Positions 17,093 through 24,737 of a stretch of 64,000 nt of DNA are shown piece after piece. Made by a program: the position numbers and the translations under genes. This stretch comes from Shimia sp051201625 (GTDB lineage: Bacteria; Pseudomonadota; Alphaproteobacteria; Rhodobacterales; Rhodobacteraceae), in contig NZ_CP179203.1 in NCBI RefSeq assembly GCF_051201625.1, forward strand, positions 2,046,001 to 2,110,000, written 5' to 3'. The notes beneath the pieces were generated by a model that did not search any database, was not told where the DNA came from, and saw only the letters and a list, made by a program, of their open reading frames with translations. Each line of letters opens with the position of its first letter. Positions within the stretch are counted from its first letter, which is position 1.

Positions 17093-17949
17093 CCTTTTAT
17101 CCCACCACCCGCAAAGCCTTGCAGGACGTATTTTTGGGTCAGCATATAGATAATGATCAAAGGCAAAGTTGATATGACGGAACCCGCCATAAGCAATGTC
17201 CATGATGCCTCGTACTGGCTGACGAATGACATCAGCCCCAAAGGAACGGTCTTGAGCTCGTTGGAATTAAGAAACAACAGAGGTCGCAGCAATTCATCCC
17301 AGTTGTTGATGAACGCAATAACAAAAACAGCAACCAGCGCGGGCTGCGCAAGCGGTAAGTATACTTTCCAAAAAATTTGGAACGGGGTGGCGCCATCGAC
17401 ATATGCGGCATCGCCGTAGTCTTTGGGCAAGCTTGCAAAATACTCGCGCAGCATGAATGTGCCGAAGGCCCCAACAAGGAATGACGGCACGATCAGTGGC
17501 AGGAAAGTGTCGATCCACCCAAGGCCGCGCATAATCAGAAATTCAGGAATGATCGTGACTTCGACAGGCACAAAGGCTGTGACCAAGACCAAAGCAAACA
17601 GCCAGTTCTTGCCGGGCAGATCAAGGCGCGCAAAGGCGTACCCCCCCAGTGATGTTGCAAAGACCTGACCAACAGCGGCCATGAAAGACACAAACGCAGA
17701 ATTTCGAAAATAGATTACGAAATCCCGTTTGGTCCAAATCTCCGAATAATTTGCAAATGGTTGATCAGTGAACAACAGCTTCGGGACAAAGCTGGGCGGA
17801 AGTTTGAATACATCGCGCGGCTCTTTGAAGCTGGTGATCAGCATCCAGATAAAAGGCATCAAGGTGATCGCCGCATAGATGATCAGCACGGAATAGAGCA
17901 GGATCAAGGTCGTATGGGAGTTGCCGCGGTTGGGGGTCATGTTAGCCAT
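17089..17949 (-). CDS. Carbohydrate ABC transporter permease (MalG type)
   Basis: A 286-residue inner-membrane permease with about six hydrophobic segments and the EAA loop YVDGATPFQIFWKVYLPLAQP, which contacts the ATPase. The N-terminal segment TLILLYSVLIIYAAITLMPF is the first membrane span. The ATG at 17949 is chosen because it gives normal length for the family; it overlaps the end of the first permease gene by 8 bp. It works as a heterodimer with the MalF-type permease. Confidence 0.92.
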   Translation of the reverse strand: MANMTPNRGNSHTTLILLYSVLIIYAAITLMPFIWMLITSFKEPRDVFKLPPSFVPKLLFTDQPFANYSEIWTKRDFVIYFRNSAFVSFMAAVGQVFATSLGGYAFARLDLPGKNWLFALVLVTAFVPVEVTIIPEFLIMRGLGWIDTFLPLIVPSFLVGAFGTFMLREYFASLPKDYGDAAYVDGATPFQIFWKVYLPLAQPALVAVFVIAFINNWDELLRPLLFLNSNELKTVPLGLMSFVSQYEASWTLLMAGSVISTLPLIIIYMLTQKYVLQGFAGGGIKG

Positions 17950-18820
17950 CGTGAACCCACCGTTTGCGGAAGTAAAAATTAACCAGAGTAAAGAGTCCCA
18001 GTATGAAGCACATGATATAAGAAAGTGCTGCGGCATAACCCATCTCAAATTCGACAAATGCGTTTTGGTAGACATAGAAGGCAAGAGTTGTCGAGGCGCG
18101 GTTGGGCCCACCGTTGGTCAAAGCATAAGTGATCTCGAACGTTTGAGTTGACCTTACCAACGCGAGGATAAGTACAAAGAACAGGCTTCGAGTCAGCAGC
18201 GGCACGGTAACTTTAAAGAACCTTTGTATGGGCCTAGCACCGTCAACGCGGGCTGCCTCGTATAAGGTTGGATCGATGGTTTGCAGACCCGCCAACAGAA
18301 GTATCATATAAAATCCGACGTCCTTCCAAATGGACACAAGTGCGACGGCAGGAAGCGCCCATGCGGGGTCCGCAAGCCAGGCCGGTGCGTTTTCAACGCC
18401 CAGCCAACCCAGAAAATTGTTCAACAGACCGAACTTGGTTGAAAATATCCACCGCCAGGCCAGGGTCACTGCAACGGTCGAAGTGATGTAAGGTAAAAAG
18501 AATGCACCCCGAAAGAGGGCCGAGCTGCGCAAGCCGTTGTTTAACAAAACTGCCAGCACAAGTGCCAAACTGATAGAACCGGGCACATAGATTGCCGAAA
18601 AATACGCAGAGTTTAGGAATACTTTATGCGCCGTCGGCGAAGCGAAGATATGCGCGTAGTTCTTTAAGCCGACAAATTCCGGCGTATCGAAAATTTTCCA
18701 ATCGTAGAACGACAATGCAAATGACCAACCAATCGGGATCAGCCGGAACACAAGCAATCCGATGATCGTCGGCGCAAGAAACAACAGCGCGGTTATGCGG
18801 ACTTTGCGAGACATGCGCAT
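17942..18820 (-). CDS. Carbohydrate ABC transporter permease (MalF type)
   Basis: A 292-residue CUT1 permease with a first span at ITALLFLAPTIIGLLVFRLIP, about six spans in total, and the EAA motif EAARVDGARPIQRFFKVTVPLL. It has the short N-terminal form without the large periplasmic loop of enteric MalF. It lies 70 bp after the binding-protein gene, with a stable hairpin between them, and overlaps the next permease gene. Confidence 0.92.
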   Translation of the reverse strand: MRMSRKVRITALLFLAPTIIGLLVFRLIPIGWSFALSFYDWKIFDTPEFVGLKNYAHIFASPTAHKVFLNSAYFSAIYVPGSISLALVLAVLLNNGLRSSALFRGAFFLPYITSTVAVTLAWRWIFSTKFGLLNNFLGWLGVENAPAWLADPAWALPAVALVSIWKDVGFYMILLLAGLQTIDPTLYEAARVDGARPIQRFFKVTVPLLTRSLFFVLILALVRSTQTFEITYALTNGGPNRASTTLAFYVYQNAFVEFEMGYAAALSYIMCFILGLFTLVNFYFRKRWVHDG

Positions 18821-18848
18821 GTCGAGTTGACCTGTTTAAAAGGAAAGT

Positions 18849-18885
18849 CGATGCAGGTCACGCGGGAGAAACGCGGCCTGCATCG
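18849..18885 (-). other. Intercistronic hairpin between the sugar binding-protein and permease genes
   Basis: A perfect 9-bp inverted repeat, CGATGCAGG at 18849-18857 and CCTGCATCG at 18877-18885, with a CGCG/CGCG pair inside. There is no T-run. It resembles the stem-loops that stabilise the binding-protein part of ABC-operon mRNAs and lower downstream expression. Confidence 0.6.
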
Positions 18886-18890
18886 TTGGG

Positions 18891-20162
18891 TTAACGTGAC
18901 AACACGTCGTTGCCATAGAGGACGAAAGCATCAATCGCATCGCCCAAAGACTTGCGTCCGTTAAGGACCTCGTCCAATTCACCGTTCATCCCTGATGATC
19001 CGGTTGAATCGTATCCACGCCAGCCGCTCCAACTTTTAGAAAATCCAGTATAGACATTCTGCGCGCCGATCTCGAGAAGAAGCCCTTTGTTCGCAGGCAT
19101 CTTGTCGGATTCCAACCAGCCTTCGGATGTGGCTATGTTAATATAGGCGGGAACTTTACCGCCAAGGAAGTCGGACGCATCACGTCCTGCGCCAACCATG
19201 TGTTGGATGAAATCCCACGCAACATCAGCGTTTTCGGATCCTTTGCCAACTGACAGAAGATCAGCCCAAGCATAAGCCGCAGCGGTTTGGGCTGTTGCAT
19301 CCGGGCCCATTGGCACTTGAGCGATACCCCAGTTGAATTCGTCTCCGGCAACTTTGCGCACATTGGCAATGTTCCACGACCCATCAACCCACATTGCCGC
19401 CATTCCAAGCGCCATGACGTCTTGTTGACGCACACCTTCCATTTCCTGGGGCTGCGGTGCGACGCCTTCCACATTAACCAAGTCAGTCAGGAACTGCAGC
19501 GCATTAACGGCCTCATCATTCAGTTCCAAAGCCGTTTCATCCGCGTTCAGGTAACGCCCGCCATTTCGAAATACCCATGGTTCGATGTGGGCATAACGAC
19601 CGTATAGCCACATGCCCCACTGATCTATGGTACCGTCTCCGTTTTCATCAATAGTCAACGACTTGGCGGCACTTAGGAAATCTTCCCAAGTCCAATCAGT
19701 AGCTGGCAAAGGTACGCCCGCTGCCTCGAACATGTCGATGTTATAATAAAGAACGGGCGCAACCCAGTTCTGCGGGAAGGCGACGCGCTTGCCGTTGATC
19801 ACACCGACCGATGCCGCGCCTTCATAGTAATTCGCAAGTTCAGCGTCGGTCACAACGCTCGACAAATCTGCGAGGTTATCAGCCGCTGCCCATTCTTTGA
19901 CGAAACCGGACGACATCATGAACACATCAGGCAAATCGCCCGCGGCCGCCAGTGCCGATAATCGCGGCCAGTAGTCCTTTGGAGGCATGGCCAACGTTTC
20001 GACCTTCACACCCGGATTTGCGGCCTCAAAGGCGGCAATCGCTTCTTGTTCAACTTCTAATTGCTCTGGGTCCCACGACATATAGGTCAATGTCATGTCT
20101 TGCGCCTGCGCCATTCCGGCGGTGATGGTCAGAACCCCAAGTGCGTAGCGAATCAATTTCAT
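18891..20162 (-). CDS. Carbohydrate ABC transporter substrate-binding protein
   Basis: A 423-residue periplasmic solute-binding protein of the CUT1 (family 1) type. It has a Sec signal MKLIRYALGVLTITAGMAQAQ, followed by DMTLTYMSWDPEQL and a mature domain rich in aromatic residues (for example NWVAPVLYYNIDMF). The ATG at 20162 is chosen for the signal peptide and the GGAGGG just upstream; the frame extends 18 codons further. It is the first gene of the seven-gene operon running to 12751. The ligand is unknown; the ROK regulator and Gfo/Idh enzyme point to a sugar or sugar derivative. Confidence 0.92.
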   Translation of the reverse strand: MKLIRYALGVLTITAGMAQAQDMTLTYMSWDPEQLEVEQEAIAAFEAANPGVKVETLAMPPKDYWPRLSALAAAGDLPDVFMMSSGFVKEWAAADNLADLSSVVTDAELANYYEGAASVGVINGKRVAFPQNWVAPVLYYNIDMFEAAGVPLPATDWTWEDFLSAAKSLTIDENGDGTIDQWGMWLYGRYAHIEPWVFRNGGRYLNADETALELNDEAVNALQFLTDLVNVEGVAPQPQEMEGVRQQDVMALGMAAMWVDGSWNIANVRKVAGDEFNWGIAQVPMGPDATAQTAAAYAWADLLSVGKGSENADVAWDFIQHMVGAGRDASDFLGGKVPAYINIATSEGWLESDKMPANKGLLLEIGAQNVYTGFSKSWSGWRGYDSTGSSGMNGELDEVLNGRKSLGDAIDAFVLYGNDVLSR

Positions 20163-20188
20163 AATTATCCCTCCAGATTTATTTCTAG

Positions 20189-20216
20189 ATTTTATTCCAC
20201 GGTGAAATAAAAACAA
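20189..20216 (-). promoter_or_regulatory. Promoter with Mlc/NagC-like ROK operator for the sugar operon
   Basis: TTATTCCACGGTGAAATAA at 20192-20210 is an almost perfect palindrome; its arms extend to 20190 and 20212. It closely follows the E. coli Mlc/NagC pattern TTATTtcAC...GTgaAATAA. On the minus strand it lies between TTGTTT (20211-20216) and TAAAAT (20189-20194), a 16-nt spacer, so a bound ROK protein would block this promoter. An IS6 copy begins 12 bp beyond the -35 box. Confidence 0.65.
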
Positions 20217-20227
20217 GTATTGATGTG

Positions 20228-21045
20228 GGCACTGTCAGAAGAAATCAGCTTGAGCCGGGCAGGGCGGTTTCGTAGCCTGTTGTGATGAGAAAACGCTCCC
20301 CATTCTGCTACTTCAAAACCAGTCCTGAGATCATCCGCTTGGCTGTCATGATGTACGTCAAGTTTCCGCTTTCGCTCCGAAACGTCGAGGACCTGCTGCA
20401 CGAGCGTGGGATTGAAATCAGCCACGAAACAGTGCGGTTCTGGTGGAATAGATTTGGCCCGATGTTCGCGGCTGAGATCCGCAGAAACAGGGTCAGTCAG
20501 ATGCGATCTTATTCGAATTGGCAGTGGCATCTGGACGAGGTCTTCGTGAAGATCAACGGCGAGACGCACTACTTGTAGCGGGCTGTGGACCACGAAGGCG
20601 AGATGCTGGAAAGCTACGTCACCAAGCGTCGGGATCGCAAAGCTGCGTTGAAATTCCTCAGGAAATCAATGAAGCGATACGGCCGACCTGAAATCATCGT
20701 GACCGACAAACTGAGGTCATACGGTGCTGCAATGAAAGTCATCGGCAACGCGGAAAGGCAGGAAACGGGCCGCTGGCGTAACAATCGGGCCGAGAATTCC
20801 CATCTGCCGTTTCGACGACGAGAACGGGCGATGCTCCGCTTTAGACAAATGCGATGTTTGCAGAAATTCGCATCCGTCCATTCTTCGGTCCACAATCACT
20901 TCAATCAGGAACGCCACCTTTACTCACGCGACAATTTCAAACTGAACCGAAGCGCGGCTCTCTCCGAGTGGCGTCAGCTTTGTTCCGGATAAGTTCACGC
21001 ATTCCGCGGTAAACTGAGACTAGTTCGAGTTCGTCTGACAGCACC
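20228..21045 (+). mobile_element. IS6-family insertion sequence, subfamily 2 (copy B)
   Basis: The left end GGCACTGTCAGA starts at 20228 and the right end TCTGACAGCACC finishes at 21045. These ends resemble the GGCACTG termini of IS26-like elements. The element holds one transposase gene spoiled by a stop codon. No target-site duplication is seen. It lies immediately upstream of the sugar operon promoter and 6 bp from a second copy in the same orientation. Confidence 0.85.
20282..20992 (+). pseudogene. IS6 transposase with a single amber codon
   Basis: A 236-codon frame with all DDE motif regions (HLDEVFVKINGE, VTDKLRSYGAAMK, NNRAENSHLPFRRRE). A TAG at 20576-20578 replaces the Trp of HYLWRAVDHEGE; TGG to TAG is one base change. 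No other damage is visible, so inactivation is recent or the sequence is polymorphic. Confidence 0.88.
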
Positions 21046-21051
21046 CTCCCC

Positions 21052-21869
21052 GGCAGTGTCAGAGGAAACTGGCTTGTGAAGGGCAGGTTGGTTTCGTAGC
21101 GTCCGATCATGATCAAACCCGACATATTCAAGTACTTCAAGACGTCTCGCGAAATCATCCGCTTGGCGGTTTTGATGTACGTACGTTATCCACTTTCGCT
21201 TCGAAATGTGGACGACCTGTTGCACGAGCGCGGCATCGATATCAGCCACGAAACTGTCCGTTTCTGGTGGAGCCGGTTTGGCCCGTTGTTTGCCGCGGAG
21301 ATCCGAAGAAAACGGGTTCAGCACCTTCGCGCTTATTCGAAATGGCAATGGCACCTTGACGAGGTTTTTGTGAAGATCAACGGTGAAACGCACTACTTGT
21401 GGCGCGCCGTAGATCACGAGGGCGAGGTACTTGAAAGTTATGTCACCAAGCGCCGCGATCGCAAAGCGGCATTGAAATTCCTCAGAAAAACCATGAAACG
21501 CTTTGGTCCGCCACACGTCATCGTGACCGAACTACTGCGGTCTTACGGCGCTGCGATGAAAGTTATTGGCAACTCAGGTCGCCAGGAGACAGGTCGCTGG
21601 CTGAACAATCGAGCAGAGAATTCTCACCTGCCTTTTCGACGAAGAGAGCGAGCCATGCTCCGCTTCCGGCGAGCGCGTACCTTGCAGAAATCCGTTTCCG
21701 TCCACGCCTCCGTTTTCAACCACCTCAACCAGGAATGCCACCTTTATTCACGTGAGAATTTCTAGGTTAACCCAAACGCTGCTCTATCCGCGTGGTGTCA
21801 GATTTATTCTGGATAGGTTCACGGATTCTGTGGCAGACTGAGAGTGGTTTGAATTGGTCTTACAGCACC
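21052..21869 (+). mobile_element. IS6-family insertion sequence, subfamily 2 (copy C)
   Basis: The left end GGCAGTGTCAGA starts at 21052 and the right end GGTCTTACAGCACC finishes at 21869. It has the same orientation as copies B and D and carries a closely related transposase. Just 6 bp separate it from copy B. Its right end abuts the cupin/amine-oxidase cargo. Confidence 0.85.
21109..21816 (+). pseudogene. IS6 transposase with a C-terminal amber codon
   Basis: A 218-residue frame from ATG 21109 to TAG 21763-21765. In copy B the matching codon is AAA (Lys of NFKLNRNAAL). Reading through would give the usual C-terminus ending at 21816. All three catalytic regions are upstream of the stop, so some activity cannot be excluded, but loss of the last 17 residues makes it doubtful. 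Confidence 0.8.
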
Positions 21870-21878
21870 TCGAGCCAG

Positions 21879-21894
21879 ACTGTACGGATACAGT
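21879..21894. promoter_or_regulatory. TetR-type operator candidate before the cupin gene
   Basis: ACTGTACGGATACAGT is a 16-bp sequence with perfect 6-bp inverted arms and a 4-bp centre, 22 bp before the cupin ATG and 9 bp after the end of IS6 copy C. A broken TetR gene ends this three-gene cluster. Repressors of that family bind palindromes of this form at their own operon. Confidence 0.45.
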
Positions 21895-21916
21895 GACAAT
21901 AAAAGGAGACCAAACC

Positions 21917-22588
21917 ATGCGCGTGAATGCTGACTTCAATGAACGCATCCTTGTACGCTTCAAGGAGAACGAATGGATCGCTTCACCTATGCCCGGTGTA
22001 GACCGTAAGATGCTCGACCGGATTGGTGAAGAAGTCGCCCGCGCCACTACCATCGTCCGTTTTGCGCCCGGCAGCGCCTTTTCTGCCCACACGCATGACG
22101 GAGGCGAGGAGTACCTGGTGATCGACGGCACGTTTCAGGACGAGGGTGGCGACTTTCCAGCGGGCTTCTATGTGCGGAACCCGCCAACCTCGTCGCATAC
22201 ACCCGCAGCACAAGATGGCGCGACGATCCTGGTAAAGCTCTACCAATTCGATCTGGCCGACCGCACACAGGTGCAAGTTGACAGCGCCAAAGGGGACTGG
22301 CTTGACGCGAAAGACGGTGTATCACGGCTGCCCTTGCACGCAGATATGAGTGAAACTGTTGCAATGGAACGCTGGGATGCCGGTACAGCGCGCACGCTGG
22401 ATGCCTCCGATGGGCTCGAGATCTTTGTGATTGATGGGAGCCTGAACGAGGGTGGCGATACGCTGTTTCGTTGGGACTGGCTGCGTCTACCGGTCGGTGC
22501 GCGCTTCGAGGCAACCGCGGGCGCACATGGCGCGCGCGTCTGGATCAAGACTGGCCACCTTAATCACGTCACCGAGCCCGCGGCATGA
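21917..22588 (+). CDS. ChrR-like bicupin protein
   Basis: A 223-residue protein with two cupin segments. The first (about residues 45-110) contains SAFSAHTHDGGEEYLVIDG and GFYVRNPPTSSHTP, matching the metal-binding HxH...E and ...H cupin motifs. The second (about 140-215) is GLEIFVIDGSLNEGGD with fewer metal ligands. It resembles the C-terminal cupin of the anti-sigma factor ChrR but lacks the N-terminal zinc anti-sigma domain, and no sigma factor is adjacent. The ATG at 21917 follows AAAGGAGA. It overlaps the amine oxidase by 4 bp (ATGA). Base composition is visibly richer in G and C than the neighbouring genes, which fits transfer with the flanking IS6 copies. Confidence 0.75.
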   Translation: MRVNADFNERILVRFKENEWIASPMPGVDRKMLDRIGEEVARATTIVRFAPGSAFSAHTHDGGEEYLVIDGTFQDEGGDFPAGFYVRNPPTSSHTPAAQDGATILVKLYQFDLADRTQVQVDSAKGDWLDAKDGVSRLPLHADMSETVAMERWDAGTARTLDASDGLEIFVIDGSLNEGGDTLFRWDWLRLPVGARFEATAGAHGARVWIKTGHLNHVTEPAA

Positions 22589-23580
22589 AGCCAGATGTAG
22601 AGATCGCCATCGTCGGCGCGGGATTGTCGGGCCTCGCGCTTACGCATGCGCTTAAGCCTGACGGGTGCGACGTGCTGTTGCTGGAGGCGCGGGCGCGCGC
22701 CGGCGGCCGCGTTCTCTCACAGGGCGGTTATGACCTTGGCCCTGCGTGGATCTGGCCACACAACCGCCGCGTGCTGGACTTGGCGGCCAATCTTGGGATG
22801 CGGACATTTCCACAGGAAAGCGACGGGCGATTGGTTTTTGAGGATGCGCAGGGAAATGTGCGGCGCGATCTCGACTTCGCCACGATGGGCGGTGCGCTGC
22901 GCGTTGCCGGCGGGCTCGCCCGGATAACCGACGCGCTCGCCCAACAGCTTGGCGATACGCTGCGCCTTGACCACACGGTTCAGCGCGTTCACGAAGATGA
23001 CGGATATGTCACCGTGAGCGGAGACGGATTTTCATTGTGCGCCGGCCGCGTGGTCTTGGCGTTGCCGCCGCGTCTGGCCGCACAGATGGGGGTTGGTGTT
23101 CCGGATGTGCCCACCTGGATGGCCGGGCATACCAAGCTCATGGCCGTCTACGACACCCCTTTCTGGCGCGGCATGGGCCTGAATGGCGACGCGATCTCCC
23201 ATCGAGGTCCGCTGGCTGAAATTCATGATGCATCTCCCATGGACGGAACTGAGGGCGCGATATTCGGCTTTGGGGTGCCAGGTGCGGCCCGGAAATCCGA
23301 GTTTGAAGCGCTTGCGGTGGCGCAACTGGGCCGCCTCTTTGGTCCCGAAGCGGCCTATCCGCGCAATGTCTTCGTAAAGGATTGGAGCGCTGACGGGGCA
23401 ACCGCCACGTCCGCCGACCTCAAGCCGATAAACTCCCATCCTGTGTATGGCGCACTCACTCCTTCCCCTAGGGTGACCTTTGCGGGAACTGAAACCGCGC
23501 CGTCGGACGGTGGGTTTCTTGAAGGTGCCCTCGAAGCGGCAGAAGCCGCGCACCGGCAATTGTTGAGAGTGATGGCATGA
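22585..23580 (+). CDS. FAD-dependent amine oxidase (flavin monoamine oxidase family)
   Basis: A 331-residue flavoprotein. The dinucleotide fold IAIVGAGLSGLALTHAL is at residues 5-21, followed by LLLEARARAGGRV (the GGR motif of amine oxidases). The C-terminal FAD contact region is VTFAGTETAPSDGGFLEGALEA. It should oxidise an amine to an imine/aldehyde with FAD; the substrate is unknown, and at 331 residues it is shorter than typical MAOs. It overlaps the cupin gene (ATGA) and a broken TetR gene (ATGA), so these three formed one operon. It is GC-rich compared with the surroundings. Confidence 0.85.
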   Translation: MKPDVEIAIVGAGLSGLALTHALKPDGCDVLLLEARARAGGRVLSQGGYDLGPAWIWPHNRRVLDLAANLGMRTFPQESDGRLVFEDAQGNVRRDLDFATMGGALRVAGGLARITDALAQQLGDTLRLDHTVQRVHEDDGYVTVSGDGFSLCAGRVVLALPPRLAAQMGVGVPDVPTWMAGHTKLMAVYDTPFWRGMGLNGDAISHRGPLAEIHDASPMDGTEGAIFGFGVPGAARKSEFEALAVAQLGRLFGPEAAYPRNVFVKDWSADGATATSADLKPINSHPVYGALTPSPRVTFAGTETAPSDGGFLEGALEAAEAAHRQLLRVMA

Positions 23581-23870
23581 CATTAGAAGGGAAGGTCCTT
23601 ACCGCCGCCTAGGCGCGCATCCGCACCGGTGGCGGCTACAACGGCTTTTATTCCGAGACATTGCGCGGGACACGTGGCTGACTAGCGCGGGTGTATGTCA
23701 TCACTTCCCGACCAAGGCCGACTTAGTCACCCGACTGGTCAGGGAATACAAGTCTCGTTTCCTTGACGCGCGCGTCGAACGCCTGCGCCAGAACAGAAAA
23801 ATGTGTTTGTTTGGTCTGCTCGCCGCTGAAAGCGTTGGTCTGCTTGAACCAGTCGCGGAGACAGCCGAAC
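23577..23870 (+). pseudogene. TetR-family regulator, broken and cut off by IS6
   Basis: The original frame starts at ATG 23577, overlapping the amine oxidase stop. TAG at 23610-23612 sits before ARIRTGG; then a one-base loss near 23646-23650 (TTTTA where homologues read a Phe-Ser-Phe) shifts the frame. After that FRDIARDTWLTSAGV, CHHFPTKADLVTRLVREY and LLAAESVGLLEPVAETAE read openly. These are the HTH and start of the ligand domain of a TetR protein. The gene ends where IS6 copy D begins at 23871. At least three separate lesions make it a pseudogene. Confidence 0.85.
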
Positions 23871-24682
23871 GACAGTGTCAGACAAAACTGGCTTGAGACG
23901 GGTAGGGTGGTTTCGTAGCGTGTTGCCATGAGAAAACGCTCGCCTTTCCACTATTTCCAATCCAGCGCTGACATCATTCGCTTTACTGTGATGATATAAG
24001 TCAGGTTTTTGCTCTCCCTAAGAAATGTAGAAGTCCTGCTGCATGAACGGGGCATTGATGTCAGCCACGAGATGATCCGGTTTTGGTGGAGCCGATTTGG
24101 TCCATTCATGCATTTAACATCAGCCGAAAGTGGATCAACCGGATGCGGTGTTACTCGAATAGGCGATCGCATCTTGATGAGGTTTTCCTGAAAATCAACG
24201 GTGTACGGCATTACCTTTGGCGGGCTGTAGACCACGAAGGCGAGGCGCTGAAAAGTTTAGCCACCAAGTGCCGAGATCGCACTGCTGTTAATAAATTCTG
24301 AAGGAAAGTTATGAAACAGTATGATCAACTGAAGGTCATAGTCACCGACAGGTTGCGTTCTTGCGCTGCCGCAATGAAGGTTGTCGAGAATGTGTCCTAG
24401 CAAGAGACTGACCATTAGAAAAACAATCAAGCTGAGAATTCACATCTACCTTTTCAAAGGCGAGGGAGGGCCACGAGCCGTTTTCGTAGCACGCACAGTT
24501 TGCAGAATGTTTTTTGTCCATGCGCCCATTTTAAATCAATTCAATCAGGATCACAGCCTTTCGCAAAGATGCCAATTCAAGCTTAACCTAATTGCTGCTC
24601 TCGCTGAGTGGCGTAGACTTTGATAAGTTTAAAAGGTAGCTTCACTGGCCTTCTAGAGCTTGGTTCGAATTTGTCTAACCGC
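23871..24682 (+). pseudogene. Degraded IS6 element, subfamily 2 (copy D)
   Basis: The left end GACAGTGTCAGACAAAACTG and the right end GGTTCGAATTTGTCTAACC are recognisable. Between them transposase pieces read in several frames: SHEMIRFWWSRFGPF, RSHLDEVFLKINGVRHYLW and FNQDHSLSQRCQFKL. Many stops and frameshifts are present. It has the same orientation as copies B and C but is much more decayed, so it inserted earlier or has been under no constraint for longer. Confidence 0.88.
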
Positions 24683-24737
24683 TTCGCGAAGAAGCCTTAT
24701 TGCCCTAGCAGTAGGAACCCCACGCGACGGGACCTTA

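Noticed and set aside
21052..24682. Classical composite transposon with target duplications
   Set aside because: No matching 8-bp duplications were seen outside copies C and D. The same-orientation IS6 arrangement is reported instead without claiming a single transposition event.
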